A program made the translations under genes and the position numbers. A stretch of DNA of 64,000 bases from Micromonospora sp. BL4 (GTDB lineage: Bacteria > Actinomycetota > Actinomycetes > Mycobacteriales > Micromonosporaceae): positions 1 to 64,000 of the forward strand of contig NZ_RCVJ01000114.1 in assembly GCF_003667505.1 (NCBI RefSeq). The letters run 5' to 3'. Below the pieces are notes generated by a model. That model ran no database searches and was not told where the DNA came from. It saw only the letters and a program-made list of their open reading frames with translations. Positions 8,524 through 17,467 of the stretch are shown here, in pieces. How positions within the stretch are numbered: position 1 is the first letter of the stretch; each line of letters opens with the position of its first letter.

Positions 8524-10410
8524 GTGCGACATGACGATCAGAATCGAGTTCCGCCCGACCTGGTGAGCGACGTCGACGAGCGCGAGGCGCTCGGTCTGCC
8601 GACGATCCTCAATCACGCCACCGCCGCGCACGCCGCCCATCCCGACGGCCCGCTCCCCAGTGGCGGCCGGCCGTACCCGGACCCCGACCACGTCGCAAGC
8701 GCCTCATCGATCGGCGCGTCGTACCGCGACCGTAAGCGGCTTCTCATCGACCTGGTGACGTCGGTTCACCAGGCTGTACCTTCACCCGCCGCTGCTGGGA
8801 AACGCTTGACTGAGGCGTTGGCGTCAATGCGCGTCGATCACCGCGTGGTTGTCCCACTTCTGGAGGCGGTCGCTGACGTCGATCCGCGATGGCGGCGACA
8901 GGTGGGCCGGGAACTCGCCTACGGTGGTCGACAGCGTGGCACGGTGAGTGTCGGACTGGCGCTGCTGACTGGCGTCGCCGAGCCTCACGATGCCGGCCCG
9001 GTTCGCCTCCTCGGGCTGCTGAGCAGTCCTTTTGGTGAGCTGGCCATCCGGGTTCTGCGCGATGTTCCCGGCGCCGCGGGTGATCTGGTCTGGCTGGCCG
9101 AGCGCTCGGACCGGTGGCGGCACGCGCAGGCGGTCGCAGCTCTGTGCGCCCTCGCGGAGCCGGCGACGTTCGACTGGCTGCTCGAGCACGGCATCAGACT
9201 CGACGGCCGGTCGGTGACAGCCGCTCGCCCGATCGCCGAGACCGTCAATATCGCCGACCGGGTGGCGGCTGACGACGTCAACGAGGATGTTGTCGAGCAG
9301 GTTGGGCGGGTGCTCCTGGCGATGACCCAGCGGGCCGCAGGGAACGCCGAGCTCCGCGCGTACCGCGACGCGCGCACCGCGATCACTCGCTTCGCGTACG
9401 CAGCCCCGGTCATGACCGCGACGCTCGACCGGTACGCGTTGATCGTTGGACTGCTGTCGGACCTCGCCATCGGCCAGGCGGCGACCCTCAGGTGGCAGCG
9501 CCAGGATCTGGACCGGGTGAGATCGGGGCTCGATCGGCTCCTTGCTCAGCCGGCCTGGGCTGACGTCCTGGAAACTGCTCAACGATCTGCCGATCCCAAG
9601 GCCTGTCACCGAGCGCACTGGGCTGTCTGGGCTCGAACGACGTACCGGCCGCCACAACCGATAGGACTCACCATGGGCGGTGCTACCAGCCGAATGTCGA
9701 TCCGGGTCGCAGTAGCTGACCCGGAGTATGCCGGTGCCGTGGAGACGAGAATATTCATCGACGATCGGCCCATCGTCGTGGAGACGTTCACCCTCGGACC
9801 GGCCGAGCCGCCCGAGTACCTTCTCGGTCCCGCCCATCGGCTCCACGCCGACGTCGAGCCACACGAGGTGCGGTTGGCCGAAGCGGGGTGCACCGAGGGC
9901 TGCTGCGGCGCTCTCTACGTCACCATCCAGCGACGCGGCGACGAAGTCGTGTGGCGCGACTGGCGGAACCCGGACGACTCTGACCTCACCGTGCCGGTGT
10001 TCACGTTCGACGCGGCTCAGTACGACGCCGAGATCGCCCGCGCCGAATCCGACCGCACCTGGGAGTGGCACGAGCGGACCGTGGCCCGCCTCGTGCGTGG
10101 GCGACTGAGCGACGAACCCGAACTGCTGGGCAGATGGGACTGCCACCCCGGCTGGATGGAAGCCCGTCCGAATGACCGCGGACGCATCCACGTGTCGTAC
10201 CTCTTCCCGCGGCGTCAGACCGGCGGCGCCGAACCGTGGCTCCAGTTCGTGGCCGTTCTCGACGTTCCCGCGGGCGAGCCGGCGACCGTCGCCGACGACA
10301 TCGTCAAAGAACTCTGTGACCGCGACCCGCGCAGGCAGGACCGGCTGGCCGGCGGTAGCCGGGAAGCCGCGGAACAGCTCGGCTTCCAGTGGCCACCGCA
10401 CCGAGCGTAG
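8524..10410 (+). CDS. large hypothetical protein with helical-repeat N-terminus
   Basis: Up to 628 residues from a GTG at 8524; a GTG at 8563 (VSDVDEREALGLP) is an alternative, and neither has a good ribosome site. Residues 60-380 are helix-rich with HEAT-like pairs (RQVGRELAYGG, RWRHAQAVAALCALAEPATFDWLL). From about 390 the protein changes to a beta-rich domain with IFIDDRPIVVETFTLGP and a compact CTEGCCGALYV cysteine cluster, then a segment rich in Trp, Glu and Asp. I recognise no family for the C-terminal domain. Its mixed scaffold plus acidic domain recalls immunity or adaptor proteins, but that is speculation. Confidence 0.7.
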   Translation: MRHDDQNRVPPDLVSDVDEREALGLPTILNHATAAHAAHPDGPLPSGGRPYPDPDHVASASSIGASYRDRKRLLIDLVTSVHQAVPSPAAAGKRLTEALASMRVDHRVVVPLLEAVADVDPRWRRQVGRELAYGGRQRGTVSVGLALLTGVAEPHDAGPVRLLGLLSSPFGELAIRVLRDVPGAAGDLVWLAERSDRWRHAQAVAALCALAEPATFDWLLEHGIRLDGRSVTAARPIAETVNIADRVAADDVNEDVVEQVGRVLLAMTQRAAGNAELRAYRDARTAITRFAYAAPVMTATLDRYALIVGLLSDLAIGQAATLRWQRQDLDRVRSGLDRLLAQPAWADVLETAQRSADPKACHRAHWAVWARTTYRPPQPIGLTMGGATSRMSIRVAVADPEYAGAVETRIFIDDRPIVVETFTLGPAEPPEYLLGPAHRLHADVEPHEVRLAEAGCTEGCCGALYVTIQRRGDEVVWRDWRNPDDSDLTVPVFTFDAAQYDAEIARAESDRTWEWHERTVARLVRGRLSDEPELLGRWDCHPGWMEARPNDRGRIHVSYLFPRRQTGGAEPWLQFVAVLDVPAGEPATVADDIVKELCDRDPRRQDRLAGGSREAAEQLGFQWPPHRA

Positions 10411-10440
10411 GACTGACGACGGCTCGGGCCGGCCCGGCGG

Positions 10441-11505
10441 CTACGGCGCGTCGCCGCGCACGGACCGGTCGGCGGCGCGACGCAGGCGGTCGTGCCGGGA
10501 GGGCTCCTCCCGGGCGGGCATCCGCTGCCGGACGGGGTCCACCGGCCGGGCCGGCACGCGCGGGGCCTGCCCGCTCTCCGTCAGCAGGTCCTCCGTCTCC
10601 TGGACCAGGTAGTGCGGGCGGCGTTTGGTCTCGTAGTAGATCCGGCCGATGTATTCCCCGACGACGCCGAGGATCATCATCTGGATCCCGCCGAGACCGA
10701 TCACGCTGACGATGATGGTGGTGTAGCCGGGCACGTCGATGCCCTTCTCGACGGCGTCGGCGACCACCCAGATCATGTATCCCAGCGCGATCAGGGTGAG
10801 GAACAGGCCGCCGTAGATGGCCAGTCGCAGCGGCCGGTTGTTGAACGACAGGAGACCGTCGAAGGCGTAGTTGAAGAGCTTGCCGAACGTCCACCGGCTT
10901 CGACCGGCCCGACGTGTCTCGTTGCGGTGCGCGACCACGACCGTCCGGAACCCGATCCAGGAGAACAGTCCCTTGGAGAACCGGTTGTACTCGGGCATGG
11001 CGAGCACGGCGTCCACCGCGAGCCGGGACAGCAGCCGGAAGTCACCCGCGCCGTCCAGCAGCCGTACGTCGATCCACCAGTTGACCACCCGGTAGAAGGA
11101 TCGCGAGGCGAGCATCCGCAGGAACCGGTCGCCATGCCGGTCTCGGCGGGCGATCACCTGGTCGAAACCCTGGCGGTACAACGCCACCATGTCGGGCAGC
11201 AGCCGCGGCGGGTGCTGCAGGTCGGCGTCCATAATGACCACGGCGTCCCCGGTGGCGCGCTCCAGGCCGGCCAGCATCGCCGCCTCCTTGCCGAAGTTCC
11301 GGCTCAGCGACGTGTACCGCACCGACGGGTCGCCGGCGGCCAGCCGGCGAAGCGCCACGAGGGTGCCGTCCGCGCTCCCGTCGTCGACGTAGACCACCTC
11401 GACATCGACGTCGGACAGCTCGGCCAGCGCGGCGGTCACCGCCCGGTGCAGCCCTTCCACCGACGCTTCCTCGTTGAAGCAGGGGACCACTACCGACAGC
11501 CGCAC
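10441..11505 (-). CDS. GT2 family glycosyltransferase, GtrB/DPM1-like
   Basis: A 354-residue GT-A glycosyltransferase. It begins VRLSVVVPCFNEE, with DDG at residues 41-43 and the metal-binding DAD in MDADLQHP at 93-95. Two membrane helices follow at about 235-260 and 270-295, and the tail is long and basic. This is the polyprenyl-phosphate glycosyltransferase architecture (GtrB, DPMS), which loads a sugar on undecaprenyl phosphate at the membrane. GTG 11505 gives the family-typical start. A GTG at 11544 would overlap the upstream stop by four bases and is an alternative. The upstream membrane protein probably uses or moves the lipid-linked sugar. Confidence 0.88.
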   Translation of the reverse strand: MRLSVVVPCFNEEASVEGLHRAVTAALAELSDVDVEVVYVDDGSADGTLVALRRLAAGDPSVRYTSLSRNFGKEAAMLAGLERATGDAVVIMDADLQHPPRLLPDMVALYRQGFDQVIARRDRHGDRFLRMLASRSFYRVVNWWIDVRLLDGAGDFRLLSRLAVDAVLAMPEYNRFSKGLFSWIGFRTVVVAHRNETRRAGRSRWTFGKLFNYAFDGLLSFNNRPLRLAIYGGLFLTLIALGYMIWVVADAVEKGIDVPGYTTIIVSVIGLGGIQMMILGVVGEYIGRIYYETKRRPHYLVQETEDLLTESGQAPRVPARPVDPVRQRMPAREEPSRHDRLRRAADRSVRGDAP

Positions 11506-11540
11506 GTCGTCACCCCGCCCGGCCCGTATCGGGAGAGCCG

Positions 11541-13334
11541 TCACCCGAGGTCGTAGACCAGCGCACCGTCGAGCTCCTCCCGCGTGATGCCCAGTCCGTC
11601 GACCGGCCGGGCCGCGATGCCCTCCCACGGCGTCCCCACGGCCCGGTCGGGCAGGACCACGACCGACCGGACGCCGATTCCGCGCAGGTAGGCGACGCTG
11701 CCGGGATCGGGGAAGGTGGCCGCCGTCGTCCGGGTCTGCGCCAGGGTGGCGGGCTCGAAGCCGGCGAGCCCGTTCGCCACCCGGGGAAACCCGTCGGTCG
11801 TCCACAGCATGTAGTGCAGGTCGTTCGTGCCGCCGATCGGCAGCAGCAGGACGGGCTCCTGCGCCACCCGCATCGCGGCCGGTGGCCGCGGCACCACCAG
11901 GTGCGGCGTCCGGTTGACCCCCTCCAGCCCGACCAGGACCAGCGGTATCAGGAGAAGCGCCGGCGTCAGCAACCGCGTGCGCCTCCGGGTGGGGGAGCGT
12001 TGCCCCGACTCGGCGATCGCCGTCACCAGCCCGGCCGCCAGCACCGCCAGCAGCAGGCTGGTCCAGTGCATCATCCGGCCCGGCGTCCGCAGCGCGTCCC
12101 AGCCGGGCAGGTGCCGCGACAGCGTGAGGTAGCCGGGGTCACCATCGCCGCCCAGCGTGACGCCGAGGCCCAGCAGCACCGTCCCGAGGACGCCCAGCGC
12201 CAACGCGACCCGGTGCCGGACCGGATACACCGAGACGAACAGCCCCGCCATGGCCATCCCGATCAGGGCCATCCCGGGCAGCAACGCCATCTCCGGGGGC
12301 CAGGACAGCTGTGCCCGGGCCGCCGCGTGCCGCTCACCCCACAACCAGGAGTCCGCCGGCGCGGTGATGAAGCCGATCGGCGGCGGCGAGAACATCTCCG
12401 TCCAGTCCAGCGACCGCACGGCCTGCGGATTGAGGTCGACGACCCGCAGGTAGAGCAGCCCCAGGAGCAGCGTCACCGCGCCGAAGACGAGCCCCCCGGC
12501 CAGATCGGCCAGCAGTAACCGGCGGCCGAACGGGACTCTCGTCCGCTGCCGCCACCACGACCAGCCGTAGCAGCCGGCGGCCACCAGCACCGCGGCGAGC
12601 AGGAAGTAGACCAGTGGCAGCCCGATGCCGAAGCCCAGGCTGACCTGCCAGGCGGCGACGACCCAACCGGCCAACGCCCACCCAGGTCGGCGTCGCTCCG
12701 GCCGGTACCCGTGCCGCAACGACCAGCCGTGCCCGCGCGCCAGCATCGCCAGGGACAACGCGATCCCACCGCTGGACAGGATGTTCAGGTGACCCGCGTG
12801 CGCCAACCGCCACGGCGCGAACGCCCACGCGAGCCCGGCGACCGCGCCGCCCCACCGGCCCGCCCCGAGCTGGCGAACCAACGCGTACGCCCCGACGAAC
12901 GCCAACGCGTGTGCCAGCACGTACATGATGTTGTAGTGGACCAGTGCGGCCTCGAAGCCCGAGCCGAGCGCGCCCATCGGGGCGTATCCGAGGAGGGTGT
13001 CGCTGTAGGCGAACGTGTACCTCTCCGGGTAGAAGGTGTTCGAGTGCCAGAGGTCGAGGGGCTGGCTCACCAGCGCGTGGCCCGACCAGGCGATCTGCCA
13101 CGCCTGCAACGTCGGGTCGCCGAGGTCGCCGGGCACCGTGCTGGCCGGGTGCCGCATCGTGGGCCAGGTCAGCGCCACCGCGAGCAGCACGCCACCGACC
13201 ATGACGCCGGTCCATTCGTGGCGTAGCCAGCGCCACCGGGCCCAGCGGTCACGGGTCGGGGTGGGGGCCGGGCTGTGGTCGTCGCTCGCGGCGACCGGCG
13301 GGCCGTCGGCGGCTCGGGTAGACACGATATGCAT
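11541..13334 (-). CDS. polytopic membrane protein, GT-C-like
   Basis: A 597-residue protein with about ten to twelve hydrophobic helices. A cytoplasmic N-terminus is followed by a first helix and a loop (STVPGDLGDPTLQAWQIAW) with acidic residues in the position where GT-C transferases carry catalytic Asp or Glu. The C-terminal 120 residues are soluble. ATG 13334 has GAGG upstream. It is directly followed by the GtrB-like gene, with 35 bases or a 4-base overlap depending on that start. The pair probably builds a lipid-linked sugar and transfers it to a surface acceptor. The sugar is unknown. Confidence 0.75.
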   Translation of the reverse strand: MHIVSTRAADGPPVAASDDHSPAPTPTRDRWARWRWLRHEWTGVMVGGVLLAVALTWPTMRHPASTVPGDLGDPTLQAWQIAWSGHALVSQPLDLWHSNTFYPERYTFAYSDTLLGYAPMGALGSGFEAALVHYNIMYVLAHALAFVGAYALVRQLGAGRWGGAVAGLAWAFAPWRLAHAGHLNILSSGGIALSLAMLARGHGWSLRHGYRPERRRPGWALAGWVVAAWQVSLGFGIGLPLVYFLLAAVLVAAGCYGWSWWRQRTRVPFGRRLLLADLAGGLVFGAVTLLLGLLYLRVVDLNPQAVRSLDWTEMFSPPPIGFITAPADSWLWGERHAAARAQLSWPPEMALLPGMALIGMAMAGLFVSVYPVRHRVALALGVLGTVLLGLGVTLGGDGDPGYLTLSRHLPGWDALRTPGRMMHWTSLLLAVLAAGLVTAIAESGQRSPTRRRTRLLTPALLLIPLVLVGLEGVNRTPHLVVPRPPAAMRVAQEPVLLLPIGGTNDLHYMLWTTDGFPRVANGLAGFEPATLAQTRTTAATFPDPGSVAYLRGIGVRSVVVLPDRAVGTPWEGIAARPVDGLGITREELDGALVYDLG

Positions 13335-13847
13335 GATCCTCGATGCTGATCGTGTTGTCGACGGTCGACCCGAAGTGTGGACTCGCCGAGTGATCGGTCG
13401 GAACTGGTGATCCAGGCGAGCATGATGCCGCCGGTGATCATTGCCAGCGCGGTGGAGCGGCCGGAATGCTGACCGGGTCCCTGTGCAGGACGATTCCGAG
13501 CGAGATCGCGCCGCTCGTGCCGATGCCGGTGAACACGGCGTAGGCGGTACCGGCCGGCAGGTCCTGCATCGCCCGCGCTGGCCGAACCCGTTCCCGCCCC
13601 AGACCCGGGTATCCCGCCGTCTCCAAGCGGCCCGATTCGCACTGCGACGCCGAGCCCCATTGGCCCGCGAGCACACCTCCGCCCCGACCGGCCGGTACCG
13701 CCTATGGCCGGTACCGCCGCGATCGGGGCGGTTGTGCATCTACTGGCCACCGCCATCGAGGAGGGCCGGGGCCTGCCCTCGATGAGCGGCGTGCTGGCCG
13801 GCGCCGCCTACCGCTTGCTGGTCTGGCGGCGGGGCCCCGGCCTGCGG
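13335..13847. other. stretch with transporter remnant and no intact gene
   Basis: About 510 bases between the membrane protein gene and the second hydrolase. It contains the frameshifted SMR transporter remnant described separately (13395-13580). The rest shows no protein-like frame. Confidence 0.5.
13395..13580 (-). pseudogene. SMR (EmrE/SugE-like) multidrug transporter remnant
   Basis: Two minus-strand frames together spell the C-terminal half of a small multidrug resistance protein. One gives DLPAGTAYAVFTGIGTSGA, then ISLGIVLHRDPVSI, matching the conserved IPxGtAYAVWtGIG and GxxxfgEP segments. After a frameshift near 13460-13480 the next gives ALAMITGGIMLAWITS, matching the last helix. 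The first two helices with the essential Glu are not found upstream, so the gene is truncated as well as frameshifted and cannot make a working transporter. Confidence 0.7.
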
Positions 13848-14582
13848 CTAGCGCAGATGCCGGGCGAAGAACCCGGCCGCGTCCTCCCCTGCGAACTGCG
13901 GGACACCGGTGTGTCCGCCCATGTTGGCGTGCAGCGATTTCTCCTTGGAGCCGAAGGCGTCGAACAGGTCCAGCGCCGCCTGCCGGTCGTTTCCTTCGTC
14001 ATCCCACTGCAGCAGGACATGCAGCGGAATGGTGACCTGTCGGGCCTCCTCGAACATGATGCGAGGCACGAAACTCCCGGCGAAGAAGCCGGCGGCCACA
14101 ATGCGCGGCTCGACCACCGCGAGCCGGATGCCGACGGAGATCACTCCCCCCGAGTACCCGACCGGGCCGCCGATCTCGGGCAGCGACAGGAGGGCGTCCA
14201 GGGCGGCCTGCGCTTCCGGGACCGCCTTGTCGACGAGCGGGAGGATGAGGGCGTCGATGATCTCGGCGGTGACCGGCTCGCCGGCCTCCATCGCCCGGCG
14301 GAGGTCGGCGCGGGCCTGCTCGGCGGCGGCCCAACGGGGCCGGTCACCGCTCCCGGGGAGCTCGATGGTGGCCGCAGCGAAGCCCTCCGCCACGGCGTGC
14401 CGGGCCCGCGCCACCAGGCGGGGGTACATCTTGTGCAGTCCGAGCGGGGGGTGGCCGAACAGGATCAGCGGGACCGGTGTGGATGCGGACGCGGGCGTCC
14501 ACAGGATGCCGGGGATCTCGCCGAGGGTGAATTCCCGTTCGAGGACGCTGTCATCGAGGCGCCGTTCAGAAGTGAATCGCAT
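13848..14582 (-). CDS. alpha/beta hydrolase, dienelactone-hydrolase-like
   Basis: A 244-residue protein. The core has PLILFGHPPLGLHK, a nucleophile elbow GYSGG (Ser near residue 144), an Asp in LLQWDDEGND and a His in NMGGHTG, which would complete the triad. The order and the WDDEGND and HTG motifs fit the dienelactone-hydrolase-like group. ATG 14582 has GAAGGG upstream. It is a monocistronic gene between decayed material on both sides. Substrate unknown. Confidence 0.82.
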   Translation of the reverse strand: MRFTSERRLDDSVLEREFTLGEIPGILWTPASASTPVPLILFGHPPLGLHKMYPRLVARARHAVAEGFAAATIELPGSGDRPRWAAAEQARADLRRAMEAGEPVTAEIIDALILPLVDKAVPEAQAALDALLSLPEIGGPVGYSGGVISVGIRLAVVEPRIVAAGFFAGSFVPRIMFEEARQVTIPLHVLLQWDDEGNDRQAALDLFDAFGSKEKSLHANMGGHTGVPQFAGEDAAGFFARHLR

Positions 14583-14982
14583 GGTCGTGCCCTTCGGGAG
14601 TGCTCGTGAACGGCGCTCCCGGACGACCTATCGCCCGACCGTGACCCCAGAGGGGAGCACCCATGTCGAAACGTTCACGGGTACCACCTCCTCGGTCTCT
14701 CGCACGGCCTCCGGAAAACTAGCAGCGGCCGCCGTGATCCGCCAAACGATTTCTGCGCAGGCTCCGTGGCCGGATGCCACGGACAGGCCGCAGTCGACCG
14801 GCGCGGTCGAGACCAAGCAGGTCCAGGCGTTGACGGCTGCTGACCAGCATTAGCTGCACCTGCCGGGCGGCTATTGGTTTTGCGTGCGTGTCGGGGCGGC
14901 GCGGTTGGCGTTGCGGATGATGCGCGGCCTGGTCGTGCTCGGCGCGAGGTGTGGCGGGGCGGTGGTTGACGATGTGTCCGAC
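14583..14982. other. gene-free stretch left of the CRISPR-like cluster
   Basis: About 400 bases with only biased, low-complexity frames on both strands. It could hold remnants of a mobile element, but nothing was recognised with confidence. Confidence 0.4.
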
Positions 14983-15303
14983 AAGAAGCTGCCCGCGCGT
15001 GCGGGGACGACGCCAGGCGAACGCCCGCGGCCGGGCTTACGTAGGGAAGACCCCGCTTGCAGGGAGGGCGGGGCCAGCATCCGCGGCAGCAACAGCTACA
15101 TCGGAAGACCTCCGCACGCGCGGGGGCCTTTCGGACCTGTATCGGCCGACCCGGGCGTCGTCCCCGCACACACGGAGGGTCTTCCGGGCTATGCGTATGC
15201 GCAGAGGGGCCTGAAGGCGTCGTCCCCGCACGCGGGGATCTTTCCACGACGGCGCTGCGGCGGTCGGACCACGACCGGTTGTCCCGCAAGCCGGGCGTCT
15301 TCC
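14983..15303. CRISPR. decayed type I-E-like CRISPR repeat cluster (six degenerate repeats)
   Basis: Six degenerate 26-29-base repeats with a CCCCGCACGCGGGG-type core and GTCGTC or TCTTCC flanks lie about 60 bases apart. The left three read as minus strand: 14983-15011 (GTCGTCCCCGCACGCGCGGG), 15045-15073 and 15103-15131, both ending GGTCTTCC. The right three read as plus strand: 15157-15185, 15219-15245 (GTCGTCCCCGCACGCGGGG) and 15278-15303. Period 58-62. This is the repeat style and spacing of actinomycete type I-E arrays. The repeats differ from one another at several positions and no cas gene is in the window, so the cluster looks like a relic. The cores are near-palindromic, so orientation is less certain than presence. 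Confidence 0.6.
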
Positions 15304-15381
15304 CGAGCTGTCAAGGCGGCGACCACCACAAGCGTTTCTGCGTGGACTTGCTCAAGGGACCAGTTCGGGCGACGTGAACCC

Positions 15382-16287
15382 TCACGCTGCTCCGGCGCTC
15401 ACCGCGATTTCGCCGTTCATGCCGGCTGGGTAGAAGCCACCCGAAGCCGCCGAGGTCGGGCTCAAGTACACGATGTTCAAGATGGACTGGGCCGATCGGC
15501 CGTAGCACATCCCGTTTTCATCCGTGGGGATGAAATTCGGGTCCGCCGCCGTGCCGACACCCTGATCGTCATCGGCCGGACCATCAAGACTGTTACGCGC
15601 GTCGGAGATCTTTTTTACCGAGTCAAATACTGTGTCTTCGGCCAGTCCGGCGCTGTAGAGCGCGGATCGGACAACGCCCGCGTGATATGCCTCGGTGGCC
15701 AGCAGACCGGCTGCCGCATCAAGGTACGTTTTGTTCGACAACAGTGACGCGGATCCTTTGAAGGCCGAAACTCCGACGTCTTCGAAGAGGAACGCCGCAA
15801 AGAGGAAGTTGAGATCGTTCGCGTACGGATCGAAGCTTTCGCCTTGCTTGATCAGCCCAGCGGCAGTCGCCGCCGCAGTGAAGCTCGTGTCCAGCGAAAT
15901 CGCGGGACGGGCAACAGCCGCATTGCCGAGCGCGGATCGCAAGAAAGCCACATGCTGCATCTCGTCGGACGCAATTTCCTTCGCGAATCTCTGCACGAAG
16001 TTGCTGCTGAAGTTGACTGATCCTCCGCCGGACACCTCGCCGCGCACCCCGGCGCCGGTAGTCATGTCGTCAGGCAGCCCGGATCCCGTCGTCGCACGAA
16101 GATAGAACTCAGCTTCGAGATATTCGAGGTTGAGGGCGAAGTTGAGGATAGCCGCGTCGCTCGGCGAGCCACCACCCGCCGGGTCGGCTTTGCACACCCC
16201 TGGATCTACCAAGGCCGCCAGCCTCCGCCGATCCGTTTCGGATTCTGCACTGCGTGACACTGCCTCTGTGATGAACCAGTTGTCCAT
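15382..16287 (-). CDS. ferritin-like domain protein (desiccation-related type)
   Basis: A 301-residue, mostly helical protein. Conserved Glu and His residues occur in NFALNLEYLEAEFYLRA, KEIASDEMQHVAFLR and LLATEAYHAGVVR, the pattern of the Ferritin_2 four-helix family that includes the plant desiccation-related protein PCC13-62. Those residues would bind a di-metal centre. Bacterial members are linked to oxidative or stress protection, which is inference here. The start at ATG 16287 (MDNWFITEAVS) has GGAGG five bases upstream, far better than the frame start at 16359. Its lower GC third positions (for example GATCTTTTTTACC) differ from neighbours and suggest horizontal origin. Confidence 0.88.
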   Translation of the reverse strand: MDNWFITEAVSRSAESETDRRRLAALVDPGVCKADPAGGGSPSDAAILNFALNLEYLEAEFYLRATTGSGLPDDMTTGAGVRGEVSGGGSVNFSSNFVQRFAKEIASDEMQHVAFLRSALGNAAVARPAISLDTSFTAAATAAGLIKQGESFDPYANDLNFLFAAFLFEDVGVSAFKGSASLLSNKTYLDAAAGLLATEAYHAGVVRSALYSAGLAEDTVFDSVKKISDARNSLDGPADDDQGVGTAADPNFIPTDENGMCYGRSAQSILNIVYLSPTSAASGGFYPAGMNGEIAVSAGAA

Positions 16288-16733
16288 GCCGCCTCCGTTT
16301 TGATGCATCCAGGTCCCCTGGCTGTCCGCGCCGGCCGACCTGAGTGGAAGGGATGACACTCACGTTAGGTTGCGCAGACGAACCTCAGGAATTGTTTGCC
16401 GAAAGGCGGTACGGGATGAATCAAACTTCGACTACGCTGCGCGCGGTGGACCGTGCACCGGTGCGCGGCGCGCGCAGTCGCCAAGGTACGCCGGCTCCTC
16501 GGGGGTCCGGCTGACCGTGGGTGCCGGTGACCGCGGAGGTGCGTTGGTCATACGGCGCTTTCAAGGTCGAGCAGGGCGTGTTTGGCGAGGGGTCGCCGCG
16601 GTAGCTCCCGGCAGCACGGTGCGGCGGAATCCGCGCGACAGTTGCCAGTTCGGGGGGCAGGCCGAGTTCGAGGTCGGCAGCAGGCAGAACGGACGGCTGC
16701 ACGTCTCTTGCGACGACAGGGCCGGGTATCAAC
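16288..16733. other. gene-free stretch between ferritin-like and AhpD-like genes
   Basis: About 445 bases. Frames here are low in hydrophobic pattern and look like noise. A promoter for the ferritin-like gene must lie at its left end (AT-richer run around 16360-16440), but no clear boxes were assigned. Confidence 0.4.
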
Positions 16734-17216
16734 TCACACGGGAGGCGCGGTCGTGGGCATGGCACCTTCGGCGAGCTTGAGTCGCGTCCAGACGTTCATG
16801 TTGATCACAACGCCCACGATCTCCAGGATCTCGTCCTGCGTGAAGTGCGTGGTCATCCTGTCGTGTGCCTCCTGGAACCGGTTGTTGACGGTGGCGTCGG
16901 CGGCTCGGGTCAACGCCTCGGCGTAGGCCAGCGCGGCTCGCTCCTCCTCGGTGAACAGGTGCGTCTCCCACCACGCGGTGAGGGTCTCGATCTTGGATGG
17001 CGGGATGTCGGCGGTACGGGCAGCGGCGTGGTGCACCAGAAGGCAGTAGCTGCAATTGTTGATCTGTGCGACGCGTAACCGCAGAAGCTGGGCCAGTGCC
17101 GGTTCCACCTGGAGTGTGGCGGTATGGCCGAAAGCTGCGGCCCCGGCGTTTGCCAGAGCCATGAGTTGCTCGTTTGACGTGGCGTTCAGTCGGACGTTCT
17201 GGATCTTGGTATCCAA
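16734..17216 (-). CDS. carboxymuconolactone decarboxylase / AhpD-like protein
   Basis: A 160-residue protein of the AhpD-like superfamily. The redox motif NCSYCLLVHH places Cys55 and Cys58 ahead of His62-63, the CxxC-xxxH arrangement of alkylhydroperoxidase AhpD. The start codon is TTG at 17216, supported by CCAGGAGG seven to eight bases upstream; no ATG or GTG start in frame leaves the N-terminal helix intact. A role in peroxide reduction is likely but untested. It stands alone, near msrAB and the ferritin-like gene. Confidence 0.88.
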   Translation of the reverse strand: MDTKIQNVRLNATSNEQLMALANAGAAAFGHTATLQVEPALAQLLRLRVAQINNCSYCLLVHHAAARTADIPPSKIETLTAWWETHLFTEEERAALAYAEALTRAADATVNNRFQEAHDRMTTHFTQDEILEIVGVVINMNVWTRLKLAEGAMPTTAPPV

Positions 17217-17467
17217 GTGATGACCTCCTGGAGGTCACAACGACAACACCGGTGTGGGGATGTCCACGTAGCTGGACAGCCGCATCCGCGAGTCCCAGCA
17301 GCCTTGATAGCTGGCGTAGGTCGCGTATCGCGTCCTCAGGTGCGCAAGCCCGGTGACGGGCATGCCCCGGCATCTGGAATCAAGAGCCTGCACCCATCCG
17401 GCTGACTCCTCGTCCACGCCTCGGCCCCGTGCCGGCGCGCGGACCCGGGATCCGCGCGCCGGAGGTG

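Noticed and set aside
14871-15092. Reading frames across the repeat cluster containing phrases such as GVVPARAGSF
   Set aside because: These are the typical translation products of type I-E CRISPR repeats and carry no folded-protein pattern. The repeats explain them.
16421-16765. 114-residue minus-strand frame before the ferritin-like gene
   Set aside because: Pro/Arg-rich with no secondary-structure pattern; overlaps the end of the AhpD-like gene in another frame.
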